64,000 nt of DNA. It comes from Luteolibacter pohnpeiensis (GTDB lineage: Bacteria; Verrucomicrobiota; Verrucomicrobiia; Verrucomicrobiales; Akkermansiaceae). Within the stretch, counting starts at the first letter, position 1. Each line of letters opens with the position of its first letter. The position numbers were made by a program, and so were the translations under genes. Location: NCBI RefSeq assembly GCF_016595435.1, contig NZ_JAENIJ010000001.1:212122-276121 (forward strand), read 5' to 3'. Under the pieces are notes generated by a model, which saw only the letters and a list, made by a program, of their open reading frames with translations, was not told the DNA's origin and did not search any database. Positions 54,251 to 62,831 of this stretch are shown here, piece after piece.

Positions 54251-56426
54251 GCTGGCGAATGAAATCGGCAAACTGCGTCCAATCCTCAATGAGGTAATCG
54301 GGCTTGCAGTTGCCGGGGCGGATCGAGTCTGGATGTCCGGTAAATAGAGCGGTGCGGAAGCCAATTCGAGCCGCCGGGGCGATGTCTTGCGCCGGATCAT
54401 TTCCAATGAAGAGCGTTTCATCCGCAGCGATGCCACGGGTGGCCAAGCGATCCGCCATCAATTGGAACAGCCCGGCTGAGGGTTTTGCGATCCGGTGCTG
54501 ATAGGAAAGAATGCTCAGATCCGAGTCGATGCACCGAGAAGCTCCGTTGGTGAATCGATCTAACACCGTCAGCGTGTTTGCTTGCGCGTTGGAGAGCAAT
54601 CCCATGACCATGCCCATCCCTGCGAGTTCGGTAAGCATGGAGATCACTCCAGGCATCATGGAGCATGGATGCCAGCAATCTTCCAGTTCCACCAGGAGCG
54701 CATGCATGTCATTATTCGGTCCCGGCTCCAACCATTCACGGAGTAGATGCAAAAGATCGATTTCTGGATGAGCATGAGGTGAGTTGTGGTGCTCATTTTG
54801 AACCAATGCATGCAGGGCTGAGCTTGGCGATGCAGACACGGAAAAACCATGCCGATGGAATAGGGCACGCAGTGCGGAATCCACATGCGGGTCGGGTTTG
54901 ATCCCGCCAGGTTTCGCGATCAGCAAAGTCCCATAGATGTCAAAGACGCAGGCGCGAATGGTTTTGGATGCTGTGAGATCCTGTGGCTCCGCGTTCATGA
55001 GAAAATGAAAATGCTCTGGCCGGAAATAAGCTCGAAGCACCTGTTCGCGTTCAAGGTGGGATGGGGGAGCTGTTTGGGAATGAATCAGCTTGTGATAAGA
55101 GGTGAGCAACTCGCAGGTGGGTTCAGTCCAGACTTCATTCGACCATTGGCTGGAGACTGCATTGGACAACCATTCCCTGAGATCCACCATCTTGCCCTCT
55201 GACTCCACCTTCAGCTCGGTGGTGCGAAGAATCACATCGCGTTGGATGCTTTCGGGCAAGTTGCCAAAATCAAAAGCGCGATTCTGGAGCAGGGAGTTGT
55301 ATGTTTGATGGAGAAATTCAGGTTTGAGGGGTTGGCCGTAAAGTCGATGTGAATGCTCCAAGCTCCGGACCATGGTTCGTCGAAGAGCTGTTAGATCGAT
55401 CTCATCGCAGGGAACTGGAATCCGCTCATACAACTGCCCGATGCGGCTCGGATGGTCAGCGGTGACCTTTGGAAGATTCCTGCCGAGAATCGGTTTCCTC
55501 AGTTTCAAGGATTCAAAAAACGGCAAACCAAAGCCTTCTACTACCGATGTCGTAATAAAATGGGTTGCGCGTTTTAGCCAGAAATCGAAATCGCGGGGCT
55601 CGTTGTTAGACGCATCCCGATGGCCGGGCGATTCATCGACAACCGCAAAATCGATCGGTAGCTTCAGTCTGGCGGCAAAAGCTCTCCAATCATCGTGGAC
55701 GGGGCAGGCGGTGGGGTTTTTCGGAGCCTGGGTGATGGCGATTCTCGCGCCTGCTGGCAGGAATTTGGAAAGTAAGACCAGCTCGCCTAAATTTTTTCGT
55801 CTAATGCCACGGATCGGAGCCAGCAGTAGCGGAGGCGTTGTTGAGCTCACATCGCTTTCGGTTGCGGGGATCGAAACCGGATTTGGAAGATAGTCCGTGT
55901 GGATTTCAGGAATCCCTAACTGCAGAAACTGCCTCTGATCCGATCGGTTGATCCATGCGTATCGGATGTTGGGAGCGATTGGATAGAGCTGTGCGAGATC
56001 ACGGATATGATGATAATTTTCCGGTCTTCCGTCTTCTGCTAGATCGTGGATTTGCAGCAGCAACCTGGCTTGTTTTTCTGCGAGCAGCGCGACCATCTCC
56101 GGAACCAGTCGGCTTTTTCCGAGCGAATGATTATGGAAATGCCAGAGGTCAGGCGTCGCGCCGAGAGCGTCGCGAGCGCACTCCATCACGCTCTGAAGCA
56201 GCTCAGGGGCGCTTGGAAATTTGGAATGCTGATGCTCATAGCCCAATCCCTTGATGACCCGGATCGGCAAAGATGTCGGGTTGTCAGGAGCTTCACCGAC
56301 GAGGATGACATGCGGGATCCCGGTGGCTGTTAGAAGCTCTGAATGGGCACGGATGACGCTGCTAACGCCACCCGCTTGCAGATGATAATGGACGATGGCG
56401 ACATGCATCCGTTGGGTGGTCGCCAT
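54171..56426 (-). CDS. GT4-type glycosyltransferase fused to a HAD-family phosphatase
   Basis: A 751-residue bifunctional-looking protein. Residues about 6-400 are a GT-B fold glycosyltransferase: HVAIVHYHLQAGGVSSVIRA, DLWHFHNHSLGKS, LLLQIHDLAEDGRPENYHH, and the C-terminal nucleotide-sugar site TSVVEGFGLPFFESLKL, whose glutamates 297 and 305 form the EX7E signature of GT4. Residues about 488-735 are a HAD hydrolase: nucleophile block CVFDIYGTLL (Asp496), LLSNAQANT (Thr/Ser block), AKPSAGLF (Lys) and FIGNDPAQDI (Asp pair). Synthase-phosphatase fusions of this type make compatible solutes or sucrose, with the phosphatase removing phosphate from the glycosyl-phosphate intermediate. That role here is inference. 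The 3' end overlaps the VF530-type gene antisense. It lies 6 bases downstream of the GNAT gene on the same strand. Confidence 0.82.
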   Translation of the reverse strand: MATTQRMHVAIVHYHLQAGGVSSVIRAHSELLTATGIPHVILVGEAPDNPTSLPIRVIKGLGYEHQHSKFPSAPELLQSVMECARDALGATPDLWHFHNHSLGKSRLVPEMVALLAEKQARLLLQIHDLAEDGRPENYHHIRDLAQLYPIAPNIRYAWINRSDQRQFLQLGIPEIHTDYLPNPVSIPATESDVSSTTPPLLLAPIRGIRRKNLGELVLLSKFLPAGARIAITQAPKNPTACPVHDDWRAFAARLKLPIDFAVVDESPGHRDASNNEPRDFDFWLKRATHFITTSVVEGFGLPFFESLKLRKPILGRNLPKVTADHPSRIGQLYERIPVPCDEIDLTALRRTMVRSLEHSHRLYGQPLKPEFLHQTYNSLLQNRAFDFGNLPESIQRDVILRTTELKVESEGKMVDLREWLSNAVSSQWSNEVWTEPTCELLTSYHKLIHSQTAPPSHLEREQVLRAYFRPEHFHFLMNAEPQDLTASKTIRACVFDIYGTLLIAKPGGIKPDPHVDSALRALFHRHGFSVSASPSSALHALVQNEHHNSPHAHPEIDLLHLLREWLEPGPNNDMHALLVELEDCWHPCSMMPGVISMLTELAGMGMVMGLLSNAQANTLTVLDRFTNGASRCIDSDLSILSYQHRIAKPSAGLFQLMADRLATRGIAADETLFIGNDPAQDIAPAARIGFRTALFTGHPDSIRPGNCKPDYLIEDWTQFADFIRQLNDAASRPIHTSFPTSAVPKAFSAER

Positions 56427-56432
56427 CGTCGG

Positions 56433-56888
56433 TTAGCGGAGAGGTTTCACGAAATGGAACGACCAGATTTCAAATCCAAGTCGATGGTATAGCCGGTGAG
56501 ATGGGTGGTTGGCGGTGTAGCTGTCAATGATCAGCATGGAGCACTCTTTTTGTTTCGCGAGCTCCTCCAGATGGTTGATCAATGCGGTGCCTGCGCCGGT
56601 AGAACGATGATCGGGGTGAACCACCAAATTATCGATTTCCATGTGTCTTCCGCACCAGATTTTCGTCGCAATCCAAGCACCGGTCACCCCCACCAAGACC
56701 TCCCCGGCGAAGGCGCCGAAGAGTTGGTAGTGGGGATGATCCGTGAAAATGGTCTCCATCCGGGATGTTAGAACATCAGCCCCAACATTTGGATTGAGAT
56801 ATTTCAGCAATGAGATGGCGGCAGGAATATCCGCGTGGGCGAGAAGCTTTACGTGCACGTTTTGCATGCGCGGCGATTCAGTGATCAT
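56433..56888 (-). CDS. GNAT-family N-acetyltransferase
   Basis: A 151-residue acetyltransferase with a canonical GNAT pattern: VLVGVTGAWIATKIWCGRHMEIDNLVVHPDHRSTGAGTALINHLEEL (acetyl-CoA loop HRSTGAGTAL) and a C-terminal NHPSHRLYHRLGFEIWSFHFVKPL. The ATG at 56888 overlaps the stop of the upstream M16 peptidase gene (ATGA), so the start is supported by coupling; a start at MQNVHVK, seven codons later, is the alternative. It is followed after 6 bases by the GT-HAD gene, so M16-GNAT-GT/HAD is one operon. The substrate is unknown. Confidence 0.87.
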   Translation of the reverse strand: MITESPRMQNVHVKLLAHADIPAAISLLKYLNPNVGADVLTSRMETIFTDHPHYQLFGAFAGEVLVGVTGAWIATKIWCGRHMEIDNLVVHPDHRSTGAGTALINHLEELAKQKECSMLIIDSYTANHPSHRLYHRLGFEIWSFHFVKPLR

Positions 56889-59821
56889 TCCTGGGGTTTG
56901 ATTCCGACGAGCAAGGCGTTACCGCTTCCCAGGTATTTTTTCGCAAGTGCGTTGATGTCCGCGAGTTTGATCGAGTTGTAATCCTCGTCGCGATTGCGGG
57001 CTAGATCGAGCCGCTCGGGCTGGAGTTGGCATTGGCTCATGACTGTTCCAAGCCAGTAGCCGTTGTCGCGAAGGGACTTTTTCAACTGTCCAATGACCGG
57101 CTTGAGGGCGCGATCCAACTCATCCTGCGTTGCTCCCTCGGTAGAGAGCTTGTCGGCTAGTTGCAGCATGGTGTCTAACAAACGATCAACGTCTTCCGGT
57201 TTTGCGATACTTTGGCCAATCACATAACCCACGTCATCCATGGCATCAGAACCGGATGCACCCGCACTAGGGCTGTAAGAGGCACCGAGTTTTTCGCGAA
57301 TTTCTTCCCGCAAGCGATCGCCATAGATGCTGGCGAGAATGTTGAGGCGGCGGAATTCTGGCTGATTGCCGCGAATGCCATCGGTCTTCCATATGGTGGT
57401 GGCGATACCTTGTGGAACCTTGGATTCGTAAGTGAAGAGCTTGCGCGCTGGTGCGTTCGCGAACTCGATCTTACGGCGATCGTCGAGTGCTGGAGGTGTG
57501 GCATCCCTGGTTGGCAAAGCTCCGAACGTTGCGAGGAGTTCCGGCAACAAGGTGTCCATGTCAAAGTCACCTACGATGGTGAGTTCCATGTAACCTTTCG
57601 TCAGCTGTGGATTGAGCCAGTCTTTGACCTGATCGATGGTGTAAGTGTTGAGCTTCTCAGCGGAGGGAACGGTGTAGCGGAAATCGTTGCCATACATCCA
57701 GGCATTCATTTCTTGCTGTGGTCCGCTCGGTGTGTGCTTCAGTTGTTGGAAGATCATTGGCACTGCCTTTTGGAATTGCCACAGGCCTTCCTTGCGATAG
57801 CCCGGATCCGTCAAAGTGGCTGCCATCAAACGAAGCTCAAGTTGCAGATCCTTGGGAGTGGTCGAGCCTGCCAGGTTGAAAGCGTCTTCACCAATTGAAA
57901 GACCACTGCTCACGTTCTTACCTGCGAGAATTTCCTGAAGCTCATCATTCGAATGCTTGCCGAGTCCGCCGCCTTCGAAGACGGCTGTGGCAAAGGCATC
58001 AAACATTGGCGTGTCCGCTGGCTGGGAAAGCTGGCCGGTACCGATGCGTGCCAGAAGGCGAATCCGGTTGGTCTCGAAGTCGGTTTTCTTAAGATTCACG
58101 CGAATTTGGTTCGATAGCACCAATTGGGTGATGCCCAGGTCTTCGATTTCGTTGCGCGAAACAATCTTTCCGGGTTTGCCAAAGTCGGTGTAGCCGAATT
58201 CAACCGTCTTGCGAGTTTCCGGCGCTTCGACTGGCTTGCCTCTGGATTCCTCGAATGCGGCCGCCAGTTGCTTGTCCGTTCCTTCGGGGGCTGTCTTGGT
58301 GGTCAGAACCAAATGATAGCCGGAAGTGTTCCAGAAATCGGTGAATGCCTGATGAACGGATTCCAGACTGACGTTCTTGAGACCTTCGCGAACGATATCG
58401 AGATTCGTTTGAGGTGTTGAGAAAACCGAGGCGTCATTGACAGATCCTGCCAGAGCCGAGGCAAGCGCATCGGACTTGCGGGTTGGTTCACGTTTGACGG
58501 CTTGCTCGTAGGCATTCAAAATGTTGGCTTTGACCTCCGCCAACTCTGCTTCGGTAAAACCATATTCCTTCGCCCGGCGGAACTCTTGCTCCATCACGGG
58601 AACCGCCGCTTGCCAGTCGTCATTGGCTGCAGTTACGTCAATGGATCCCAACTCCGCATAATTGAAAATTACGCCACGCGATGCGGAACCGGAGACAATC
58701 GGGGAGTTTTCCTGTTGAGTGATGCGTTGGAACCGGCGTGAGACGATCGCGTTTGCCAAGGCAAGCGGCAACTCCTCAATGCGATTTTCCTTGGTGTCCG
58801 CCTTTGCTTCGTATGGACGAATCGAGGTCAGGGAGATTTCCGTCGCGGTCAGCTCATCATCGGTGAACACAGATGCCTTCAGGCCCTCAGGTGAATGAAT
58901 CGGGCCAAGATCTGGATCAGCTCCGGCGTTGTCCGGGTTGGTCATGGAGGAAAAGCTGTCCTTGATGCGCTTTTCCATTTCCGCAGGGTCAATGTCGCCA
59001 ACGACCACGAAAGTCATTCTGTCCGGGACATAGTAACGATTGTAGTAATCGGTGAAGCGCTCGCGCTTCGCATTTTTGATCACATCCGAGGAGCCGATCG
59101 GGAAACGCTTGGAAATGAGGGAATCCGGCAGCATGAGGTCATACTGCTTTTGCATCAAACGGTAACCGATCGAGTCACGGCTCATTTTCTCTGAAAGGAT
59201 CACGCCACGTTCATTGTCGATTTCCTTTTCCTGGAGAAGCGCCCCATCGCCGAAATCACGCAAAACGTTGAAACCCAGATCCAGCGTGTCCTTCGAAAGT
59301 TCAGGGAGATCGAGCATGTAGACCGTCTCGTCAAACGAGGTGTAGGCATTCGCATGGGCGCCGAATGCGATGCCGAGGCGTTGCATTTTCGGAATCAAAT
59401 CCTCAGCGGCATAATGCTTCGAGCCGTTGAAGACCATGTGCTCCATGAAGTGAGCGAGTCCCTGTTGGTCATCAGCCTCCATCAACGATCCGGAAGCGAT
59501 GTGCAGGCGGAGTGAAACACGTGAAGGCGGCTCGGAATTCGGGTAAATGATGTAGCGGAAACCGTTGTCCAGCTTGCCAAATACCGCCTTGGGATCGGCC
59601 GGAATATCCGATTTCTCCTGCGGCCACGGTTTTGGGTAAGCGGAGGATTTATCAGCCTTACCGCTTTGATTGGCAGTAAGTTGAGATTCCTCCTTGGAGG
59701 TTGTGGTTTTAGTATTCAGCGATTCCTGATTCCCGGGGGAATTCGTATTGGGACTGAAAGATAGGAATGCCGCTGTCGCCGCGAGGACGAGGACAAGGAA
59801 GAGGGGCGTGGCCTTCTGCAT
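56885..59821 (-). CDS. M16-family zinc metallopeptidase (pitrilysin-like), exported
   Basis: A 978-residue protein with four M16 repeats in two halves. A hydrophobic N-terminal signal (LFLVLVLAATAAFLSF) followed by a Ser/Lys/Gln-rich linker indicates export. The active half carries the inverted zinc motif GLAHFMEHMVFNG (His124, Glu127, His128), with the downstream glutamate in EIDNERGVILSE. The second, inactive half ends KLGASYSPSAGASGSD, the substrate-binding RxxxY-like region of the family. It degrades short peptides in the periplasm in related bacteria. It is the first gene of an operon with the GNAT and GT-HAD genes (4-base overlap, then 6-base gap). Start at the ATG at 59821. Confidence 0.92.
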   Translation of the reverse strand: MQKATPLFLVLVLAATAAFLSFSPNTNSPGNQESLNTKTTTSKEESQLTANQSGKADKSSAYPKPWPQEKSDIPADPKAVFGKLDNGFRYIIYPNSEPPSRVSLRLHIASGSLMEADDQQGLAHFMEHMVFNGSKHYAAEDLIPKMQRLGIAFGAHANAYTSFDETVYMLDLPELSKDTLDLGFNVLRDFGDGALLQEKEIDNERGVILSEKMSRDSIGYRLMQKQYDLMLPDSLISKRFPIGSSDVIKNAKRERFTDYYNRYYVPDRMTFVVVGDIDPAEMEKRIKDSFSSMTNPDNAGADPDLGPIHSPEGLKASVFTDDELTATEISLTSIRPYEAKADTKENRIEELPLALANAIVSRRFQRITQQENSPIVSGSASRGVIFNYAELGSIDVTAANDDWQAAVPVMEQEFRRAKEYGFTEAELAEVKANILNAYEQAVKREPTRKSDALASALAGSVNDASVFSTPQTNLDIVREGLKNVSLESVHQAFTDFWNTSGYHLVLTTKTAPEGTDKQLAAAFEESRGKPVEAPETRKTVEFGYTDFGKPGKIVSRNEIEDLGITQLVLSNQIRVNLKKTDFETNRIRLLARIGTGQLSQPADTPMFDAFATAVFEGGGLGKHSNDELQEILAGKNVSSGLSIGEDAFNLAGSTTPKDLQLELRLMAATLTDPGYRKEGLWQFQKAVPMIFQQLKHTPSGPQQEMNAWMYGNDFRYTVPSAEKLNTYTIDQVKDWLNPQLTKGYMELTIVGDFDMDTLLPELLATFGALPTRDATPPALDDRRKIEFANAPARKLFTYESKVPQGIATTIWKTDGIRGNQPEFRRLNILASIYGDRLREEIREKLGASYSPSAGASGSDAMDDVGYVIGQSIAKPEDVDRLLDTMLQLADKLSTEGATQDELDRALKPVIGQLKKSLRDNGYWLGTVMSQCQLQPERLDLARNRDEDYNSIKLADINALAKKYLGSGNALLVGIKPQE

Positions 59822-59982
59822 AGCTTAGATTTGGCGGTATTGATTGAGTTGGCAATGGGGAAAGCGTCAATCGGAGAGGAACTTGTGCGGCAATGTAAAA
59901 AATATCTGTAAATCGGATTGCATTCCTGCGGTCGGCATGCTGTTTTTCCCGCCCGGCGTAAAATCCGGGGTCAAAACAAGAT

Positions 59983-60069
59983 GCGCGCGTGGCGGAATTG
60001 GTAGACGCGCTAGATTCAGGTTCTAGTGGGGGCAACCCCGTGAAGGTTCGAGTCCTTTCGCGCGCACCA
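59983..60069 (+). tRNA. tRNA-Leu (anticodon CAG)
   Basis: 87-base tRNA. Acceptor GCGCGCG pairs with CGCGCGC near the 3' end, and CCA is encoded (60067-60069). The D arm is GCGGAATTGGTAGACGCGC. The anticodon stem CTAGA/TCTAG encloses loop TTCAGGT with anticodon CAG. The long variable arm GGGGGCAACCCC is typical of tRNA-Leu, and the T arm contains GGTTCGAGTCC. A phage-type integrase gene follows 123 bases later in the same direction, so its 3' end is the likely attachment site. Confidence 0.95.
60042..60069 (+). other. Probable attL of an integrative element (3' end of tRNA-Leu)
   Basis: The T arm to CCA portion of the tRNA (GAAGGTTCGAGTCC onward) is the standard integration site for tyrosine integrases encoded just downstream. 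The matching attR would lie outside the window, so this is positional inference. Confidence 0.5.
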
Positions 60070-60087
60070 TCTGTAAATAAACGAGTT

Positions 60088-60114
60088 AGGGAATCCGTAA
60101 GGGTTCCCTTTTTC
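60088..60114 (+). terminator. Terminator after tRNA-Leu
   Basis: AGGGAA (60088-60093) and TTCCCT (60104-60109) form a stem, followed by a T run. It lies 19 bases after the tRNA. Confidence 0.75.
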
Positions 60115-60131
60115 GTGTCTCGATGGTGCCG

Positions 60132-60183
60132 ATGACCACCGCCAATGACCACCAGTAGTTGACGTATTACCTACAGGTGGTCA
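60132..60183. repeat. Short TGACCACC repeats before the integrase gene
   Basis: TGACCACC occurs at 60132-60139 and 60145-60152, and its complement GGTGGTCA at 60176-60183, just before the integrase ATG. Repeats of this spacing near an integrase are candidate integrase arm-binding or autoregulation sites. Confidence 0.4.
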
Positions 60184-60192
60184 AATGAGTGC

Positions 60193-61236
60193 ATGAAAGC
60201 AGTGCAGCCCGTATGGCAACGAACTCAATCGGAAAATCTGATTCGCCATCGATCTGGGACCTACTATTTGAACGCTAAGATTTCAGGAAAGAAAGTCAGG
60301 GTATCCCTGAAAACGGACAATCTGAAGCTTGCGAAAATTGCCAGGGATGAAGTTCTCAACAAATTGAGGAGCGAAGCTGAAGGAACAGCCTTAAGATTCA
60401 AAACCCTCGGCGATGCGCTGAATCTGGTCGAAGACAGAGCCAAGTCTACTGCGGATCTCAAACAGTCCACAAAGGAGTTTTATGGCCACCTGTGCGCCGG
60501 GCTGCGGAAGACTTTTCCAGTCGATTTGGAAGCCAGTGAGTGGAGTGAAGACGAAGCTCGGGAATGGTGGTCTAAGTTTTCGAAAAAGCATTCCACAACC
60601 CATGCCAACAATGCACTTCGATTGATTACTCAGATTGGCGAGTTGCTCGTCGAAGATGGCTCGATTTCTAAGAACCCCGCCAAGGTCCTGCGACGCAAGA
60701 AAGCAAAGGACAAAGCTGTCCGCCCGTTGCCATCAGTTGCGGTGTTGGATTCGATTATCGAGAGTGTTCGATCCGGACCTTCGACAGAAGCTGCAGATTT
60801 AATCGAATTCCTTGCATGGTCTGGCCTAAGAATTGGCGAAGCACGTGAAGTAAAGTGGGAGGATATTGGAGCAGGATGGCTGCTTGTTACCGGTGGCGAA
60901 TCAAAGACGAAAAATCACCGAACTCGGCGGGTTCCAATCAATGAACGCCTACGATTGCTTTTAGAGCGTCGTCGGCCTTCCTCTGCCAGGGGTAAGGTAT
61001 TCAAGATTTTGACACCTCGAGAAGCCCTTACCTCGGCATGCGAACGCCTGGGGCTGGAACATTTGCGTGTGCACGATCTCCGCCATTGGTTTGCCACTCA
61101 CGCCATTGAAAAAGGCGTGGATATCCCGACAGTCTCAAAGTGGCTAGGGCATCTGGACGGCGGGGCGCTCGCCATGAAAGTCTACGGGCATCTCCGGGAC
61201 GAGCACAGCTTGCGTGCTGCTGAGAAGCTAGGATGA
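60193..61236 (+). CDS. Tyrosine recombinase/integrase of an integrative element
   Basis: A 347-residue phage-type integrase that recombines attP with the tRNA-Leu attB site. An N-terminal arm-binding region (SGTYYLNAKISGKKVRVSLKT) is followed by a SAM-like core-binding domain (about 70-165) and the catalytic domain. The catalytic residues are all present: Arg213 (SGLRIGEAREVKWED), Lys-containing beta turn (GESKTKNHRTRRVPIN), His294 and Arg297 (VHDLRHWFATH), His320 (WLGHLDGG) and Tyr331 (VYGHL). It is therefore probably active. It sits directly beside tRNA-Leu and reads into the element, which extends past the right edge. Confidence 0.95.
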   Translation: MKAVQPVWQRTQSENLIRHRSGTYYLNAKISGKKVRVSLKTDNLKLAKIARDEVLNKLRSEAEGTALRFKTLGDALNLVEDRAKSTADLKQSTKEFYGHLCAGLRKTFPVDLEASEWSEDEAREWWSKFSKKHSTTHANNALRLITQIGELLVEDGSISKNPAKVLRRKKAKDKAVRPLPSVAVLDSIIESVRSGPSTEAADLIEFLAWSGLRIGEAREVKWEDIGAGWLLVTGGESKTKNHRTRRVPINERLRLLLERRRPSSARGKVFKILTPREALTSACERLGLEHLRVHDLRHWFATHAIEKGVDIPTVSKWLGHLDGGALAMKVYGHLRDEHSLRAAEKLG

Positions 61237-61297
61237 AAACATGGCATGACTGGGAGAAAGTCCTATAATCCGGTGATTATATGTCTTAGCATCCGGG

Positions 61298-61696
61298 ATG
61301 ATCAGGAGAAACTGTAGGCACCTTCGAATTGTATTTTTGGCGTGCTGTCTGGCTTCCGTTTCATTTGGTAAAGAGGTAAGTCACCCGGAGAGCTGGTATA
61401 GGGATAAGGCCGCTGCTTCACTTGGGGGAAAGACCGAAGTGCGGGTGTCGAACGGACGGGTCGATATCGTTACTGACGATTATGCGATTGAGGTCGAGAA
61501 AGCCTCGAATTGGAAGGAATCGATCGGCCAGTGCCTGTGGTATTCCCTACAGACGAACAAGAAGGCCGGGATCGTCTTAGTGGTAACAGATGAGAAGCGT
61601 GACCGGGGGCACATCATTCGCCTCGGCTCAGTGATCGAAGCAAACAAGCTTCCGATTCGTGTATGGATCTGGCCGGACGATTTCAGGAATGAGTAA
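61298..61696 (+). CDS. Small secreted PD-(D/E)XK-like protein
   Basis: A 132-residue protein with a signal peptide (RIVFLACCLASVSFGKE). The mature part follows a pattern seen in small phage/plasmid and ICE proteins with a restriction-endonuclease-like core: VRVSNGRVDIVTDDYAIEVEKASNWKESIGQ, with Asp56, Glu65 and Glu67/Lys68 in the active-site positions and Gln78 in the following helix, then AGIVLVVTDEKRDRGHIIRL. It may be a periplasmic nuclease or a nuclease-fold protein with another role. It lies between the integrase and the repressor as cargo of the integrative element. Domain assignment is by motif pattern and moderately certain. Confidence 0.6.
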   Translation: MIRRNCRHLRIVFLACCLASVSFGKEVSHPESWYRDKAAASLGGKTEVRVSNGRVDIVTDDYAIEVEKASNWKESIGQCLWYSLQTNKKAGIVLVVTDEKRDRGHIIRLGSVIEANKLPIRVWIWPDDFRNE

Positions 61697-61764
61697 AATG
61701 CTGCTCAAATTATCTATATGCCGAGCTTTTTGAGCGAATTTTTGCTCAATCCGTTGGTATATGT

Positions 61765-62526
61765 CTAATCTAACCAGGCTATCCACTCGATCGGTTGTTT
61801 GATGACGATTTCAGGGAAATCCGGGTTTAAGCTCTCAAGCACCTTGACCTTACCGCGCTCAATCCATTCACCGAGTTCTTCCTTTTCTTCCGGTGTTGCT
61901 TTCCGGGTGTTGTAACGCTTGACGGTGTAGCCGCCGTCGTAATCAACCAGGTAGATCAGCCCCTTTTTCATGTACGGGTTGCGAGCTGTTTTCTTGAGTC
62001 TCATAGGAACCACATCGCCGTCATTGAGAAGCGGAACCATGCTCAGTCCGTTGATTTTGACCATGACGGTATCGTTCTCGCCTTCCCAATCCATGACCTC
62101 GGCAGCGATCGGGGAGCCTGCAGCCGCGTGGAGGTTGGCTTTGGCGGGGAATTTTACAGTTTTTCCAGCCTCCTTTTCTTTTCGGAGCAGTTCATCAGCA
62201 AAGTTGATGATCGCGTCATGGTAGAAGCTAGGGATATCTTCGTATCCACCAGCTTTACGGCCTAGGTTGATCTTCTGAACTTCGGCACCATTGAAGAAAA
62301 CGAGATCCCAAATGCTGGCACTTGGCTTCGACAAGTCTACCTCTCGACGGCGCTCTTCTTCGGAGAAAGCACGCTGAACAGCCGCGACAAACTTCTTTGG
62401 TGGGTTGGAGGCAGTCGGAGTTAGTCTATCCCTGACGTATTCATAAGCATAGCCTGATGCTTCGGCTAATGTTTGGCGAGTGAACCCAAGTTGATCCATT
62501 CGGACTAGAATATCCTCTTTCGTCAT
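61765..62526 (-). CDS. CI/LexA-type phage repressor (XRE plus S24 peptidase)
   Basis: A 253-residue repressor that keeps the element quiescent. The N-terminal helix-turn-helix (residues 1-35) includes LGFTRQTLAEASGYAYEYVRDRL. The C-terminal S24 domain has the self-cleavage site Ala136-Gly137 (HAAAGSPIAAE), nucleophile Ser162 (KINGLSMVPLLNDGDVV) and general base Lys203 (YTVKRYN). It should therefore be inactivated by RecA-stimulated autocleavage upon DNA damage. It is divergent from the small gene at 62652, and the shared 125-base region holds repeated ACAAGA half-sites, a typical repressor/early-promoter switch. Confidence 0.88.
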   Translation of the reverse strand: MTKEDILVRMDQLGFTRQTLAEASGYAYEYVRDRLTPTASNPPKKFVAAVQRAFSEEERRREVDLSKPSASIWDLVFFNGAEVQKINLGRKAGGYEDIPSFYHDAIINFADELLRKEKEAGKTVKFPAKANLHAAAGSPIAAEVMDWEGENDTVMVKINGLSMVPLLNDGDVVPMRLKKTARNPYMKKGLIYLVDYDGGYTVKRYNTRKATPEEKEELGEWIERGKVKVLESLNPDFPEIVIKQPIEWIAWLD

Positions 62527-62545
62527 GAAAGAAATATAGTGAAAA

Positions 62546-62592
62546 ACAAGATTCCGACAAGAAAAATCAAATCAATGAAAGTATTTTCTTGT
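62546..62592. promoter_or_regulatory. Candidate repressor operators
   Basis: ACAAGA at 62546-62551 and 62557-62562, with the complement TCTTGT at 62587-62592. ACAAGAAAA (62557-62565) and TTTTCTTGT (62584-62592) are a perfect 9-base inverted pair. They lie between the divergent repressor and early gene, where CI-type operators sit. Confidence 0.55.
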
Positions 62593-62651
62593 TGTGGACA
62601 TGATTTTCATGTTTTGTCTCTTTTGTAACTCAAACCGAACGACCCCCAAAC

Positions 62652-62831
62652 ATGAACGACGATTCACTTTCCAAGGTCATGGCCGAGTTTGAAAAAAATA
62701 TTGGCCCTGAACGATTATCAGCAATTCGCCGCGAAGCAGTCCGTCAGGGCGTTTCCGTCATCAAGCTCCTTGGCGATGCTATCGCTGAATTTGCCGATAA
62801 AATGGCGAAACCAACCGGCAAAGCAGCCTGA
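62652..62831 (+). CDS. Small early protein of the element
   Basis: A 59-residue, mostly helical protein (MNDDSLSKVMAEFEKNIGPE ... LGDAIAEFADKMAKPTGKAA). It is the first gene opposite the repressor, at the position of Cro- or CII-like regulators. A helix-turn-helix-like stretch is possible in AIRREAVRQGVSVIKLLGDA, but I cannot identify a family. It is preceded by a T/A-rich promoter region and ends one base before the convergent coiled-coil gene. Confidence 0.6.
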   Translation: MNDDSLSKVMAEFEKNIGPERLSAIRREAVRQGVSVIKLLGDAIAEFADKMAKPTGKAA

